Positions 1 to 6,057 of a DNA stretch of 9,498 nt are shown piece after piece; position 1 is the stretch's first letter, and every line of letters starts with the position of its first letter. Location of the stretch: positions 1 through 9,498 of the forward strand of contig CAJXJG010000056.1 in the NCBI GenBank assembly GCA_913054425.1, read 5' to 3'. Both the position numbers and the translations under genes were made by a program. The notes under the pieces were generated by a model. The model worked only from the letters and a program-made list of their open reading frames with translations. It did no database searches and was not told the origin of the DNA. Origin of the DNA: an uncultured Fidelibacterota bacterium (GTDB lineage: Bacteria; Fidelibacterota; Marinisomatia; Marinisomatales; UBA8229).

Positions 1-534
1 TTCGGTTGCACTTGATAATTCAGCGATTTCCCTTAATTTGGGTATCTCTGAAATTTTATTCAAGCCAAATTTTTCAAGAAATATTTTGGTTGTTCCATAG
101 AGAAGTGGTCTTCCGGGTCCTTCATCTCTTCCTTGAATTCTGATCAAGTTGTGGGTGAGGAGGGTCTTCAATACTCCTGTGCAATCAACCCCACGGATGG
201 ATTCAATTTCATATCTCCCGATGGGTTGCTTATATGCTACGATTGCCATTGTTTCCAGTGATGCCCTAGAAAGTATCAGTTGACCGCTTTTTTTCAATAA
301 CCGTCGGATCCATATATCATATTCCGGTTTGGTTGTAAATTGATACCCACCAGCGATCTTCCTGATATAAAAAGAATGTTCTTCCTTTTTATACTTTTTG
401 TTGAGTTGTTCAACAGTCTCTGGTATTTTAGGGGAATCTGATTCGAAAACAAGATTTACCTGTTTTTGGGTCAGGGGATCCGGTGTTGCAAACAGCAAGG
501 ACTCAATAATTAATTGTTTTTCCTTTTCCTGCAT
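1..534 (-). CDS. scpB: ScpB, condensin accessory protein (C-terminus outside window)
   Basis: Open reading frame from an ATG at 534 to the left edge, 178 codons without a stop. ScpB is a winged-helix (kite) subunit that, with ScpA, binds Smc to form the bacterial condensin that organises and segregates the chromosome in the cytoplasm. The protein begins MQEKEKQLIIESLLFATPDP. The family signature is clear: AIVAYKQPIGRYEIESIRGV (about residues 102-121), then GVLKTLLTHNLI, the GRDEGPGRPLLYGTT block and FLEKFGLN. ScpB proteins usually have about 170-200 residues, so little is missing and the stop should lie just outside the window. Only 4 bases separate it from the scpA stop, with no clear Shine-Dalgarno, so it is probably co-translated with scpA. 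Identification is near certain from the motif block. Confidence 0.96.
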   Translation of the reverse strand, partial: MQEKEKQLIIESLLFATPDPLTQKQVNLVFESDSPKIPETVEQLNKKYKKEEHSFYIRKIAGGYQFTTKPEYDIWIRRLLKKSGQLILSRASLETMAIVAYKQPIGRYEIESIRGVDCTGVLKTLLTHNLIRIQGRDEGPGRPLLYGTTKIFLEKFGLNKISEIPKLREIAELSSATE

Positions 535-538
535 TTTT

Positions 539-1261
539 TTAAGCTAAGTTTTCCAAGTGGTGGAATTCAATTTCTCCAAATATTTCATTCTGTGCAACGG
601 TAATCGTACCTTGCTGGATGAGTTCCAGGATGGCAAGGAAAGATACAATGATCTCAAGTTTGTGGTTAAAACGATTCATTAAAGCTGAGAATCGTAGAAC
701 CCCATCACAATCGAAACACCCCAAGATTTTTGCCTTTTGTTCCTCCAGGCTAATTTGTTCTCGTTGGAGTTCATAGGAAGAAATCACAGGCATATTTTCC
801 ATCGCAACCTTAAAATACCGGGCTATTTCAAATAACGACACTTCCTTTAAATAAAATTCTAAATCTGCATTAGCTTCAGTTAAGTTCATTTTATTCATTC
901 GTGGAAAAAACCGGTTTTGGTGTTTGGCCAATTCAGTCAGATGTTCAGCAGCTTCTTTGAATTGCTGGTACTCCAATAATTTCTGTACCAAAGCAGTTCT
1001 TGGATCTTCACCATTACTATCTTCATCATCCTCATGAAAAGGTAAAAGCATTTTTGCTTTAATTCGCATCAGGGTTGCTGCCATGACGATAAATTCCCCC
1101 ACAACTGTTACATTTAATTCCTTCATCATGTCCAATGCTTTCACATAGTCTTTGGTAATTTTGGCAATGGGGATATCATAAATATTAATCTTATCCCTCC
1201 GGATAAAATAGAGCAATAAATCAAGGGGTCCTTCAAAACTTTCAAGATATATCTTATACAT
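539..1261 (-). CDS. scpA: ScpA, condensin kleisin subunit
   Basis: Encodes 240 residues, a normal length for ScpA. This is the kleisin that bridges the Smc ATPase heads and binds ScpB in the condensin complex. The N-terminus carries the hallmark kleisin stretch LESFEGPLDLLLYFIRRDKI (residues 6-25), followed by the IYDIPIAKITKDYV and GEFIVMAATLMRIKAKMLLP helices (about 55-74). An acidic linker (about 77-85, DDEDSNGEDP) leads into the helical middle. The C-terminal winged helix (about 165-235, with FSALMNRFNHKLEIIVSFLAILELI) binds the Smc head. The ATG at 1261 sits 6 bases after the trpS stop and fits the family N-terminus. The scpA-scpB order is the usual pair; smc itself is not in the window. 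Confidence 0.97.
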   Translation of the reverse strand: MYKIYLESFEGPLDLLLYFIRRDKINIYDIPIAKITKDYVKALDMMKELNVTVVGEFIVMAATLMRIKAKMLLPFHEDDEDSNGEDPRTALVQKLLEYQQFKEAAEHLTELAKHQNRFFPRMNKMNLTEANADLEFYLKEVSLFEIARYFKVAMENMPVISSYELQREQISLEEQKAKILGCFDCDGVLRFSALMNRFNHKLEIIVSFLAILELIQQGTITVAQNEIFGEIEFHHLENLA

Positions 1262-1267
1262 TTTTGA

Positions 1268-2233
1268 TCAGTAGTTTAACCCCATTGCTTCCCGGGCTTT
1301 TGATAGAAAATCATCTCCCACCGCTGAGGCTTTTTGAGCGCCTTCCTTTAGAATGTTTTTTACATAATCACTGTGATGTGTCAAATAATTTCGCTTTTTA
1401 CGAAATGGTTCGAAATGGATCCAGATTCGTTCAAAAATTTCTTTTTTCACATCACCGTATTTCAATCCGGGTGTTTCAAATCGGTTGGTTAATTCCTTTT
1501 TCTCATTTTTGTCAAGAAAGAGACTGTAAATTTGAAAAATTGGTGAATCCACACTCTTGGGTTCATCGATCGAAGTGGAATCAGTTACAATGGACATGAC
1601 TTTCTTTTTCAATGTTTTTTCATCAGAGAAAATGGGAATTGTATTGCCATAAGATTTGCTCATTTTCTGACCGTCAAGCCCAGGCACCAACTGTGTTTCC
1701 TTTTCAATGTCCGGTTCAGGAACAACGAAAACATCACCAAAAGTATTGTTGAAACGGGTTGCCATGTCTTGCGCCATTTCAAGATGTTGCTTTTGGTCTT
1801 TTCCAACAGGAACTAATTCAGAACCAAATAAAAGTATATCAGCAGCCATAAGTATTGGATATGAAAAAAGACCCATGTTTGGCGAGACGCCTTGAGTAAT
1901 CTTATCCTTATACGATGTTGATCGTTGCAGTAACCCAACATTTATTACGTTTGATAAAAGCCAGGTCAATTCTGTAACTTGGGGGACATCTGCTTGTATC
2001 CAGAAAGTGGATTTTTCCGGATCGAGTCCGAGTGCCAGGAAATCACAGGCTGCATTAAAAGTATTTTCTCTAAGAATTTCCCGGTTCTGAATGGATGTCA
2101 AAGCATGGTAATTGACAATAAAAGCGAATAGATCATTTTCTTCTTGATAATGAATCATTCGAGACATCATTCCGAAATAGTTACCCAAATGTAATTGTCC
2201 AGATGGTTGAATTCCACTTAAAACGCGTTTCAT
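1268..2233 (-). CDS. trpS: Tryptophanyl-tRNA synthetase
   Basis: A 321-residue class Ic aminoacyl-tRNA synthetase that charges tRNA-Trp with tryptophan using ATP in the cytoplasm; the length is typical of bacterial TrpRS. The N-terminus (MKRVLSGIQPSGQLHLGNYF) holds the HIGH-type signature as HLGN (15-18). The KMSKS loop is intact at 190-194 (GLDGQKMSKSYGN). Between them lie the dimer and tryptophan-pocket blocks LLQRSTSYKDK (101-111), SYPILMAADILLF (124-136) and VGKDQKQHLEMAQDMATRFN (143-162). All of these are strongly conserved in bacterial TrpRS. The stretch NYHALTS (41-47) has Asn before the Tyr-His where Asp is common, a mild variation. The gene lies 13 bases after the HNH gene and 6 bases before scpA. 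No T-box or trp leader is visible in the short upstream gap. Confidence 0.98.
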   Translation of the reverse strand: MKRVLSGIQPSGQLHLGNYFGMMSRMIHYQEENDLFAFIVNYHALTSIQNREILRENTFNAACDFLALGLDPEKSTFWIQADVPQVTELTWLLSNVINVGLLQRSTSYKDKITQGVSPNMGLFSYPILMAADILLFGSELVPVGKDQKQHLEMAQDMATRFNNTFGDVFVVPEPDIEKETQLVPGLDGQKMSKSYGNTIPIFSDEKTLKKKVMSIVTDSTSIDEPKSVDSPIFQIYSLFLDKNEKKELTNRFETPGLKYGDVKKEIFERIWIHFEPFRKKRNYLTHHSDYVKNILKEGAQKASAVGDDFLSKAREAMGLNY

Positions 2234-2246
2234 GTGATATTTTGAG

Positions 2247-2792
2247 TTATTTTAACGGTTCCATAAATAGGTAAGGTCGCCAACCAATTTGTTGATGTCG
2301 TACAAATTGTTGAAAATAATGAATTCGATTTGGCCGCACAGGGTGTTTTTTTAGCTGCATTCCTGCTTCACCCGGTGTCCGACTTCCCTTTTTTAAATTA
2401 CAGGGGGGGCAGGCAGTCGTCAGGTTTTCCCATGAATCCAAGCCACCCCGTTCTTTAGGGATAATATGATCCACCGTAACCGGACCGGAAGATTTTCCGC
2501 AATACTGACAGGTATGATGATCTCTCTGAATAATATTCTTTCGGTTCAGAATCACTGACATACTGTTATAATGAACAATTTTATTTAGTTTTAATACACT
2601 TGGGAGTGAGAGAGTCGTACTGGGGGAATGAGCTGCCTCTTTATAAGATTCGAGGATTTCTGCTTTGTCAAGATAATAGAGGCAGATTGCCCTCCTTGTT
2701 GTGCAAACATGCAACGGCGCATAATTCGAGTTAAGTACGAGTACAGATCGATTCAAAATAGATCCATTTAGAGATATTGCCATTGCGTTCAT
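2247..2792 (-). CDS. HNH endonuclease
   Basis: HNH nuclease of the stand-alone type often annotated as HNH endonuclease (COG1403-like), widespread in bacterial chromosomes and without a settled cellular role. I place the start at the ATG at 2792, giving 181 residues. It overlaps the TGA of the upstream peptidase gene as ATGA, and the N-terminus then soon reaches the usual LVLNxNYxPL opening (SVLVLNSNYAPLHVC). A longer reading from 2828 adds 12 unconserved residues. The catalytic module lies at about residues 86-140 in this numbering. It has CQYC (95-98) and ACPPCN (127-132) zinc knuckles, DHIIP with the general-base His109, and Asn123 in SWENL. All HNH and zinc residues are present, so it should be active. 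It sits inside a housekeeping operon rather than beside a methylase, so a restriction role is unlikely. Confidence 0.92.
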   Translation of the reverse strand: MNAMAISLNGSILNRSVLVLNSNYAPLHVCTTRRAICLYYLDKAEILESYKEAAHSPSTTLSLPSVLKLNKIVHYNSMSVILNRKNIIQRDHHTCQYCGKSSGPVTVDHIIPKERGGLDSWENLTTACPPCNLKKGSRTPGEAGMQLKKHPVRPNRIHYFQQFVRHQQIGWRPYLFMEPLK

Positions 2793-3571
2793 GCTGTCAA
2801 TAAATTTAAAACGTTCACAGCTGAACAAAATAGACTCTTTAATTTTTTGTTAAAATTATAAGCATTTTCATCAAGACTTTCTTTTCTCACCCATCCTCGA
2901 GCATTGATGAATCCCATTTTCCCCGTACAAATTGCCACGTGAGTCACACTTCCGTTTTCACTGAAAAATAAGAGATCTCCTGTTTCTGATTCCTCTAAGT
3001 CTACCTGAGCATTTTTCAGGAATTCTTTCTGCTGATGAGCATCTCTCGGTAGATTCACACCTGCTGATTTAAAGACGGTTTGGACTAAACCGGAACAGTC
3101 CATCCCACTGGGAGTTTTTCCACCCCAACGATAGGGAGTCCCTAAAAATCGTTCGGCAGTTTTTAAAATGTTATCACGAGTTGGAGTGGGATGTTTGGTA
3201 TGAAATCTGTCATCAGTCCATCCAATTATTCCATCAGGTAGAATGACTTTGTATCCATTTTTATCGGAATCAATCTTTAGTAATGAATTAAAATAAATGT
3301 ATCTTACAATTTCACTTCTTGATTTATTAAACAGTGGAGTAGACAAGCTGTAAGAAAAATGTGTGTAATTGTAGGGTGTTTCAGACCGTACTCCGAAAAA
3401 ATTGTGAACCCAGCCTTTATAGTTGTCCCATTGCTGAATAAATGACCAGTTTTCATTGTGATCCAGTATTTTACAGGATTCTCCCAAGAGGGCTTGCGTG
3501 ACAACTCCAGAATTGAAATCCGGTTCTCGGCACACATCTGCTGAGGATGAGTTTATGATGAAAAACGACAT
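2789..3571 (-). CDS. Exported SH3-domain / NlpC-P60 cell-wall peptidase
   Basis: Encodes 260 residues with two bacterial SH3-like segments (about 12-57, ending YKGWVHN, and 77-120, ending GIIGWTDD), followed by an NlpC/P60 (C40) domain at about 133-240. The layout resembles YkfC-type gamma-D-glutamyl-L-diamino-acid endopeptidases, which cleave cell-wall peptides. The catalytic Cys159 lies in GMDCSGLVQTVF and His211 in VTHVAIC. The third triad position, usually His in an I-H-A/S-x-G context, is Asn223 in FINARGW; this position is known to vary among polar residues. The ATG at 3571 leaves only a stub of signal peptide. Upstream in-frame codons back to an ATT at 3595 would add K-T-F-L-I-T and make a convincing export signal, so the true start is uncertain. 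Its stop overlaps the HNH start. Substrate assignment is by family only. Confidence 0.9.
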   Translation of the reverse strand: MSFFIINSSSADVCREPDFNSGVVTQALLGESCKILDHNENWSFIQQWDNYKGWVHNFFGVRSETPYNYTHFSYSLSTPLFNKSRSEIVRYIYFNSLLKIDSDKNGYKVILPDGIIGWTDDRFHTKHPTPTRDNILKTAERFLGTPYRWGGKTPSGMDCSGLVQTVFKSAGVNLPRDAHQQKEFLKNAQVDLEESETGDLLFFSENGSVTHVAICTGKMGFINARGWVRKESLDENAYNFNKKLKSLFCSAVNVLNLLTA

Positions 3572-3710
3572 AGTTATTAAAAATGTTTTTAAAATTTTTT
3601 AGTAGTGAATTTATTCTGATCGCTTCTTCATTAACAAGATGGTAATTGTTTGAATGTAATTCTTGTGCTTCCGAATAAAATGTTTTAATCTTACTGCGTT
3701 CTTTTACATA
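3572..3710. other. AT-rich divergent intergenic region
   Basis: This stretch separates the minus-strand peptidase operon from the plus-strand riboswitch leader and must contain promoters for both directions. It is very A/T rich, with T and A runs at 3586-3600. In the peptidase reading frame, upstream of 3571, stops occur at TAA codons just beyond 3595, so the gene cannot extend further than that. No open frame of useful size and no conserved RNA was seen here. I find no convincing paired -35/-10 for the minus strand; the best is a TTGTTA near 3636-3641 with a poor -10. Confidence 0.5.
3663..3689 (+). promoter_or_regulatory. Possible promoter for the cobalamin riboswitch and receptor gene
   Basis: TTGTGC (3663-3668) and TTTAAT (3684-3689, five of six to TATAAT) are separated by 15 bases, shorter than the ideal 17. 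Transcription would start near 3696, about 15 bases before the first riboswitch strand, which is the expected position. The call is weak because the region is A/T rich and FCB bacteria often use a different promoter consensus. Confidence 0.22.
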
Positions 3711-3868
3711 TTTATTCTATTCAGTCAGGGAAGTCCCGTCCAAACGGGCACAGTACCCGCTACTGTGAGCATGGAGGATCTTTCATGTGTGCCATTGCCA
3801 GAAATTAATTTTGGTGAGAAGGCAGAAGGTTTCCAATGAAATGCAAGTCAGGATATCTGCAGGATAAA
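3711..3868 (+). ncRNA. Cobalamin (B12) riboswitch aptamer
   Basis: The conserved core of the cobalamin riboswitch is readable in order. GGGAAG is at 3728-3733. A P5 stem CCCGT/ACGGG (3735-3739 with 3744-3748) closes a short loop. The signature CCCGCTACTGTGAGC is at 3756-3770, a CATG/CATG arm follows, then GCCATTGCC and GAGAAGGC, and finally the B12 box AAGTCAGGATATCTGC at 3845-3860. I can close P1 by pairing TTTATTCT (3711-3718) with AGGATAAA (3861-3868), 8 pairs with one wobble, which sets the boundaries. This RNA binds a cobalamin and usually lowers expression of the downstream gene when vitamin is plentiful. The gene that follows is a BtuB-like receptor, as expected. Which cobalamin form it prefers cannot be told by eye. 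Confidence 0.95.
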
Positions 3869-3874
3869 ATGAGT

Positions 3875-3905
3875 ATCAACAGACTTTCGGGATAAAAGTT
3901 GTGAT
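3875..3905 (+). promoter_or_regulatory. P13-like hairpin with antiterminator strand
   Basis: Just after the aptamer an 11-pair bulged hairpin forms: ATC 3875-3877 with GAT 3903-3905, ACA 3879-3881 with TGT 3900-3902, and ACTTT 3883-3887 with AAAGT 3895-3899. The loop is CGGGATA (3888-3894). This is where cobalamin riboswitches place the hairpin whose loop kisses L5; GGAT (3890-3893) can pair with GTCC (3738-3741). The same strand, CTTTCGGG (3884-3891), is complementary to CCCGAGAG (3946-3953) in the terminator 5' arm, 8 pairs with one wobble. The two folds exclude each other. Confidence 0.6.
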
Positions 3906-3908
3906 GCA

Positions 3909-3935
3909 GGATGAATATTTTTTGATATTCAATCC
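3909..3935 (+). promoter_or_regulatory. Internal hairpin of the riboswitch expression platform
   Basis: GGATGAATAT (3909-3918) pairs with ATATTC and ATCC (3925-3930 and 3932-3935) around a TTTTTG loop, with one bulged A at 3931. It lies between the two antiterminator strands and can form in either state, so it probably acts as a spacer stem or transcription pause site. Confidence 0.45.
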
Positions 3936-3940
3936 ATTCT

Positions 3941-3976
3941 GAAACCCCGAGAGAAGAAATCGTACGGGGTTTTATT
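3941..3976 (+). terminator. Riboswitch-controlled intrinsic terminator abutting the start codon
   Basis: AAACCCCG (3942-3949) pairs with CGGGGTTT (3965-3972), 8 pairs extendable by a G-U. The loop is 15 bases, and TTTTATT runs straight into the ATG at 3977. This has the form of a rho-independent terminator at the end of the B12 leader. Because the 3' arm and T-tract occupy the ribosome binding zone, the same hairpin would also block translation initiation, so control could act at either level. No Shine-Dalgarno sequence is present in front of the ATG. Confidence 0.65.
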
Positions 3977-6046
3977 ATGAAAAAAATCACTCTTCGTCTG
4001 TCTGGATTTTTCCTGATTTGTTCGTCCTTATCATCAAACTCTGTCAATATCACCGGACAAATTACAGATCAAAATGGTTTCCCTGTCTCATTTGCAGTTG
4101 TGGAACATACACAAAGTGAAAAATGGAGCGTTTCTGATGAGAATGGATTTTTTCATTTATGGGGAGATTTTAAGAATAACGATATACTTTTAATATCAAG
4201 AATAGGATATGAACCGGAAAACTTTTCATTGGAAGGACGCACCTCGGTTAAAATTTTGTTAAATAAACATCCTATATCCTTAAAACCAATATTAGTTGAG
4301 GGAAAACTCACATCTCCAAATGTTACCAGTTATACATTTGTTCAACAATCTGGTGACAAACACTCAATTCATTCTCATATGGATAGAATCCCAGGATTAC
4401 AAATCCGTTCTTACGGAAGTTTTGCCGGTAACCGGTCATTGAGTTTAAATGGAGGGCCGGGAAATCATATTAAAGTTCTTTTGGATGGTGTCGATCTTAC
4501 CAGTCCTCAAAATGGCGCCACGGATCTTTCGTTAATTCCATTAGCACTTATTGATCAAATTACCACTGTACCTCTGCCTGGAGTTTTTTTTGGAAGTGGA
4601 GCCATAGATGGTATTCTTTCAATCAGTTCTTGGCCGGAGCAGACGTCGGTTTCTCTTTCAAGTGGAAGTTATGGATACCGTGCTGTTGATTTTGGTTTAG
4701 AAAAATCTTTTGGATCCTGGGATTACCATTTAGGTATTGGAAAAAATGAGGACATAGGAAATTATCCAGTGAAAATCGGGAATAATATGAAAAACAGGGA
4801 AAACAATTTTTACTCGCAAACTTGGGGGAAATTGCAGATAAGGGGTATTGTAAATAAAAGGATTAGTATTTCGACTGTAACTATCATGACTGATCAAAAA
4901 AGAGGGGTTGCTGGTTCATTAGATTGGTTAACTCCTGATACAAAAAAAGATGATAAACTTTTTCTTCAATCAATTTCATTAGGATATGCTTTAACAAAAG
5001 GATTCATGAATCTCCAGCTTAGTCACCGAGAAAGCGATGAAATATATGATAGCCCGAATGATAATCCAGATTGGTCCATTTATAGTAAACATAACCTATT
5101 GACTGATGGAGTAAAGTATATTTTATCTGCACAGATTATTCCATCTATATATTTTCAATCGTTAAGTGAATGGAAAGAAGAATCAATCAAGAGTACGGAT
5201 GCAGGCATTCATAAGCGTAATACCATTTTCCAGGCAGTACGGCTTGTCTGGTCGCCAATTCGAAATCTTTCGGTGACTCCTGCAATCAGGTTTGATCACG
5301 CTAAAGATTTGTACACCCAAACGACTTACGATCTGAAAATTGCACTTGCAGGTTTTAAAGGCAGCGAGTTTAGTACAGAAATTGGAACGAATTATCAGCA
5401 CCCAAGTTTCAATGACTTGTATTGGAATGGAAACCCAGGGCTGAAACCAGAATTTTCCGATTATAGCAAGGTTAAATGGGAACATACATTTGATGAGGAA
5501 AATTTTCTGAGTGTAACTTATATAGATCGTAAAAGCCGGGATTTGATTCAATGGATTCCTGATGAAAGCGGCTGGGTATGGCAGCCCTTCAACTTAGCAA
5601 AAACAAGGCGTCAAATTGTGACCTTATTTGGAAAAGCACTCTTAAACGAGTTACCTTTTTCTCTTCAAGGGCATTTTACATTAATGAATACTAGGGATGA
5701 AGAAGATTGGAAACCGCTTTTATACACACCAGACAGAATCGGGAATGTAGGTTTACATTTTGATGGAAGTGCAATTAGCTGGAGTCTACAAGTGCAATAT
5801 ATGGGAGAAAGAAGGTATACTGTTACAGACTATGATGAAAACTGGAACCCAGTGATCAAGGATCAATTTACGAAGGAATTTACCGCTGTATTTGTAAGTT
5901 TGTTGTATAAGCCCCCTCTCTATGATAATCGTTTTGATATTACGTTAATTATCGAAAATCTTTTTGATAAGGATATTCAGACAATACTAGGCTATCCGGA
6001 ACCTGGGCGAACATTCAAACTGTCACTTGGATATACACAGCCATAA
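3977..6046 (+). CDS. BtuB-like TonB-dependent receptor with N-terminal carboxypeptidase-regulatory-like domain
   Basis: A 689-residue outer-membrane receptor under direct control of the cobalamin riboswitch, so its cargo is most likely cobalamin or a corrinoid. A signal peptide (1 to about 21, MKKITLRLSGFFLICSSLSS) is followed by a beta-sandwich domain of the CarboxypepD_reg type (about 24-97, ITGQITDQNGFPV and SRIGYEP), common in Bacteroidota-like receptors. A plug follows at about 105-220 (RIPGLQIRSYG, LNGGPGNHIKVLLDGVDL, FGSGAIDGILSI). The remainder is beta-barrel, ending in IIENLFDKD and YPEPGRTFKLSLGY. The usual plug motif R-G-P before the GSGAxGG segment reads PLPG here. The last residue is Pro rather than the usual aromatic. 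The TonB box is not obvious. I leave the symbol blank because BtuB is a functional name and this protein is distant from the Escherichia coli one. Confidence 0.92.
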   Translation: MKKITLRLSGFFLICSSLSSNSVNITGQITDQNGFPVSFAVVEHTQSEKWSVSDENGFFHLWGDFKNNDILLISRIGYEPENFSLEGRTSVKILLNKHPISLKPILVEGKLTSPNVTSYTFVQQSGDKHSIHSHMDRIPGLQIRSYGSFAGNRSLSLNGGPGNHIKVLLDGVDLTSPQNGATDLSLIPLALIDQITTVPLPGVFFGSGAIDGILSISSWPEQTSVSLSSGSYGYRAVDFGLEKSFGSWDYHLGIGKNEDIGNYPVKIGNNMKNRENNFYSQTWGKLQIRGIVNKRISISTVTIMTDQKRGVAGSLDWLTPDTKKDDKLFLQSISLGYALTKGFMNLQLSHRESDEIYDSPNDNPDWSIYSKHNLLTDGVKYILSAQIIPSIYFQSLSEWKEESIKSTDAGIHKRNTIFQAVRLVWSPIRNLSVTPAIRFDHAKDLYTQTTYDLKIALAGFKGSEFSTEIGTNYQHPSFNDLYWNGNPGLKPEFSDYSKVKWEHTFDEENFLSVTYIDRKSRDLIQWIPDESGWVWQPFNLAKTRRQIVTLFGKALLNELPFSLQGHFTLMNTRDEEDWKPLLYTPDRIGNVGLHFDGSAISWSLQVQYMGERRYTVTDYDENWNPVIKDQFTKEFTAVFVSLLYKPPLYDNRFDITLIIENLFDKDIQTILGYPEPGRTFKLSLGYTQP

Positions 6047-6057
6047 AAAAAAACAAC
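6045..6057 (-). terminator. T-tract between convergent stop codons (weak terminator)
   Basis: Nine consecutive A on the plus strand (6045-6053) read as nine T just after the minus-strand barrel gene stop. Only a very weak stem (AATT/AATT) precedes it, so termination here is uncertain. No separate terminator is visible for the receptor gene, whose transcript may run antisense into the barrel gene. Confidence 0.3.

Noticed and set aside
1264..1599. Plus-strand open frame of 111 codons opposite trpS
   Set aside because: Antisense shadow of a strongly conserved synthetase gene; composition is not protein-like.
2793..2828. Longer HNH start at 2828
   Set aside because: Adds 12 unconserved residues and deep overlap with the peptidase; the ATGA start at 2792 fits the family N-terminus better.
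3629..3631. ATG upstream in frame with the wall peptidase (would start MKKRSE)
   Set aside because: Two in-frame TAA codons follow before the peptidase, so it cannot be the start unless the sequence has errors.
3977..4040. Lipoprotein signal in the receptor (FLIC near residue 15)
   Set aside because: The residue before Cys is Ile, which does not fit a lipobox; a normal signal peptide and a TonB-receptor fold are expected.
3805..4053. Minus-strand open frame of 82 codons across the riboswitch leader
   Set aside because: It lies antisense to the conserved riboswitch and the receptor signal peptide and resembles no protein family; the RNA explains the sequence.
5183..5551. Minus-strand open frame of 122 codons opposite the receptor gene
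   Set aside because: Antisense to well-formed barrel coding sequence, with no start signal and no family resemblance.
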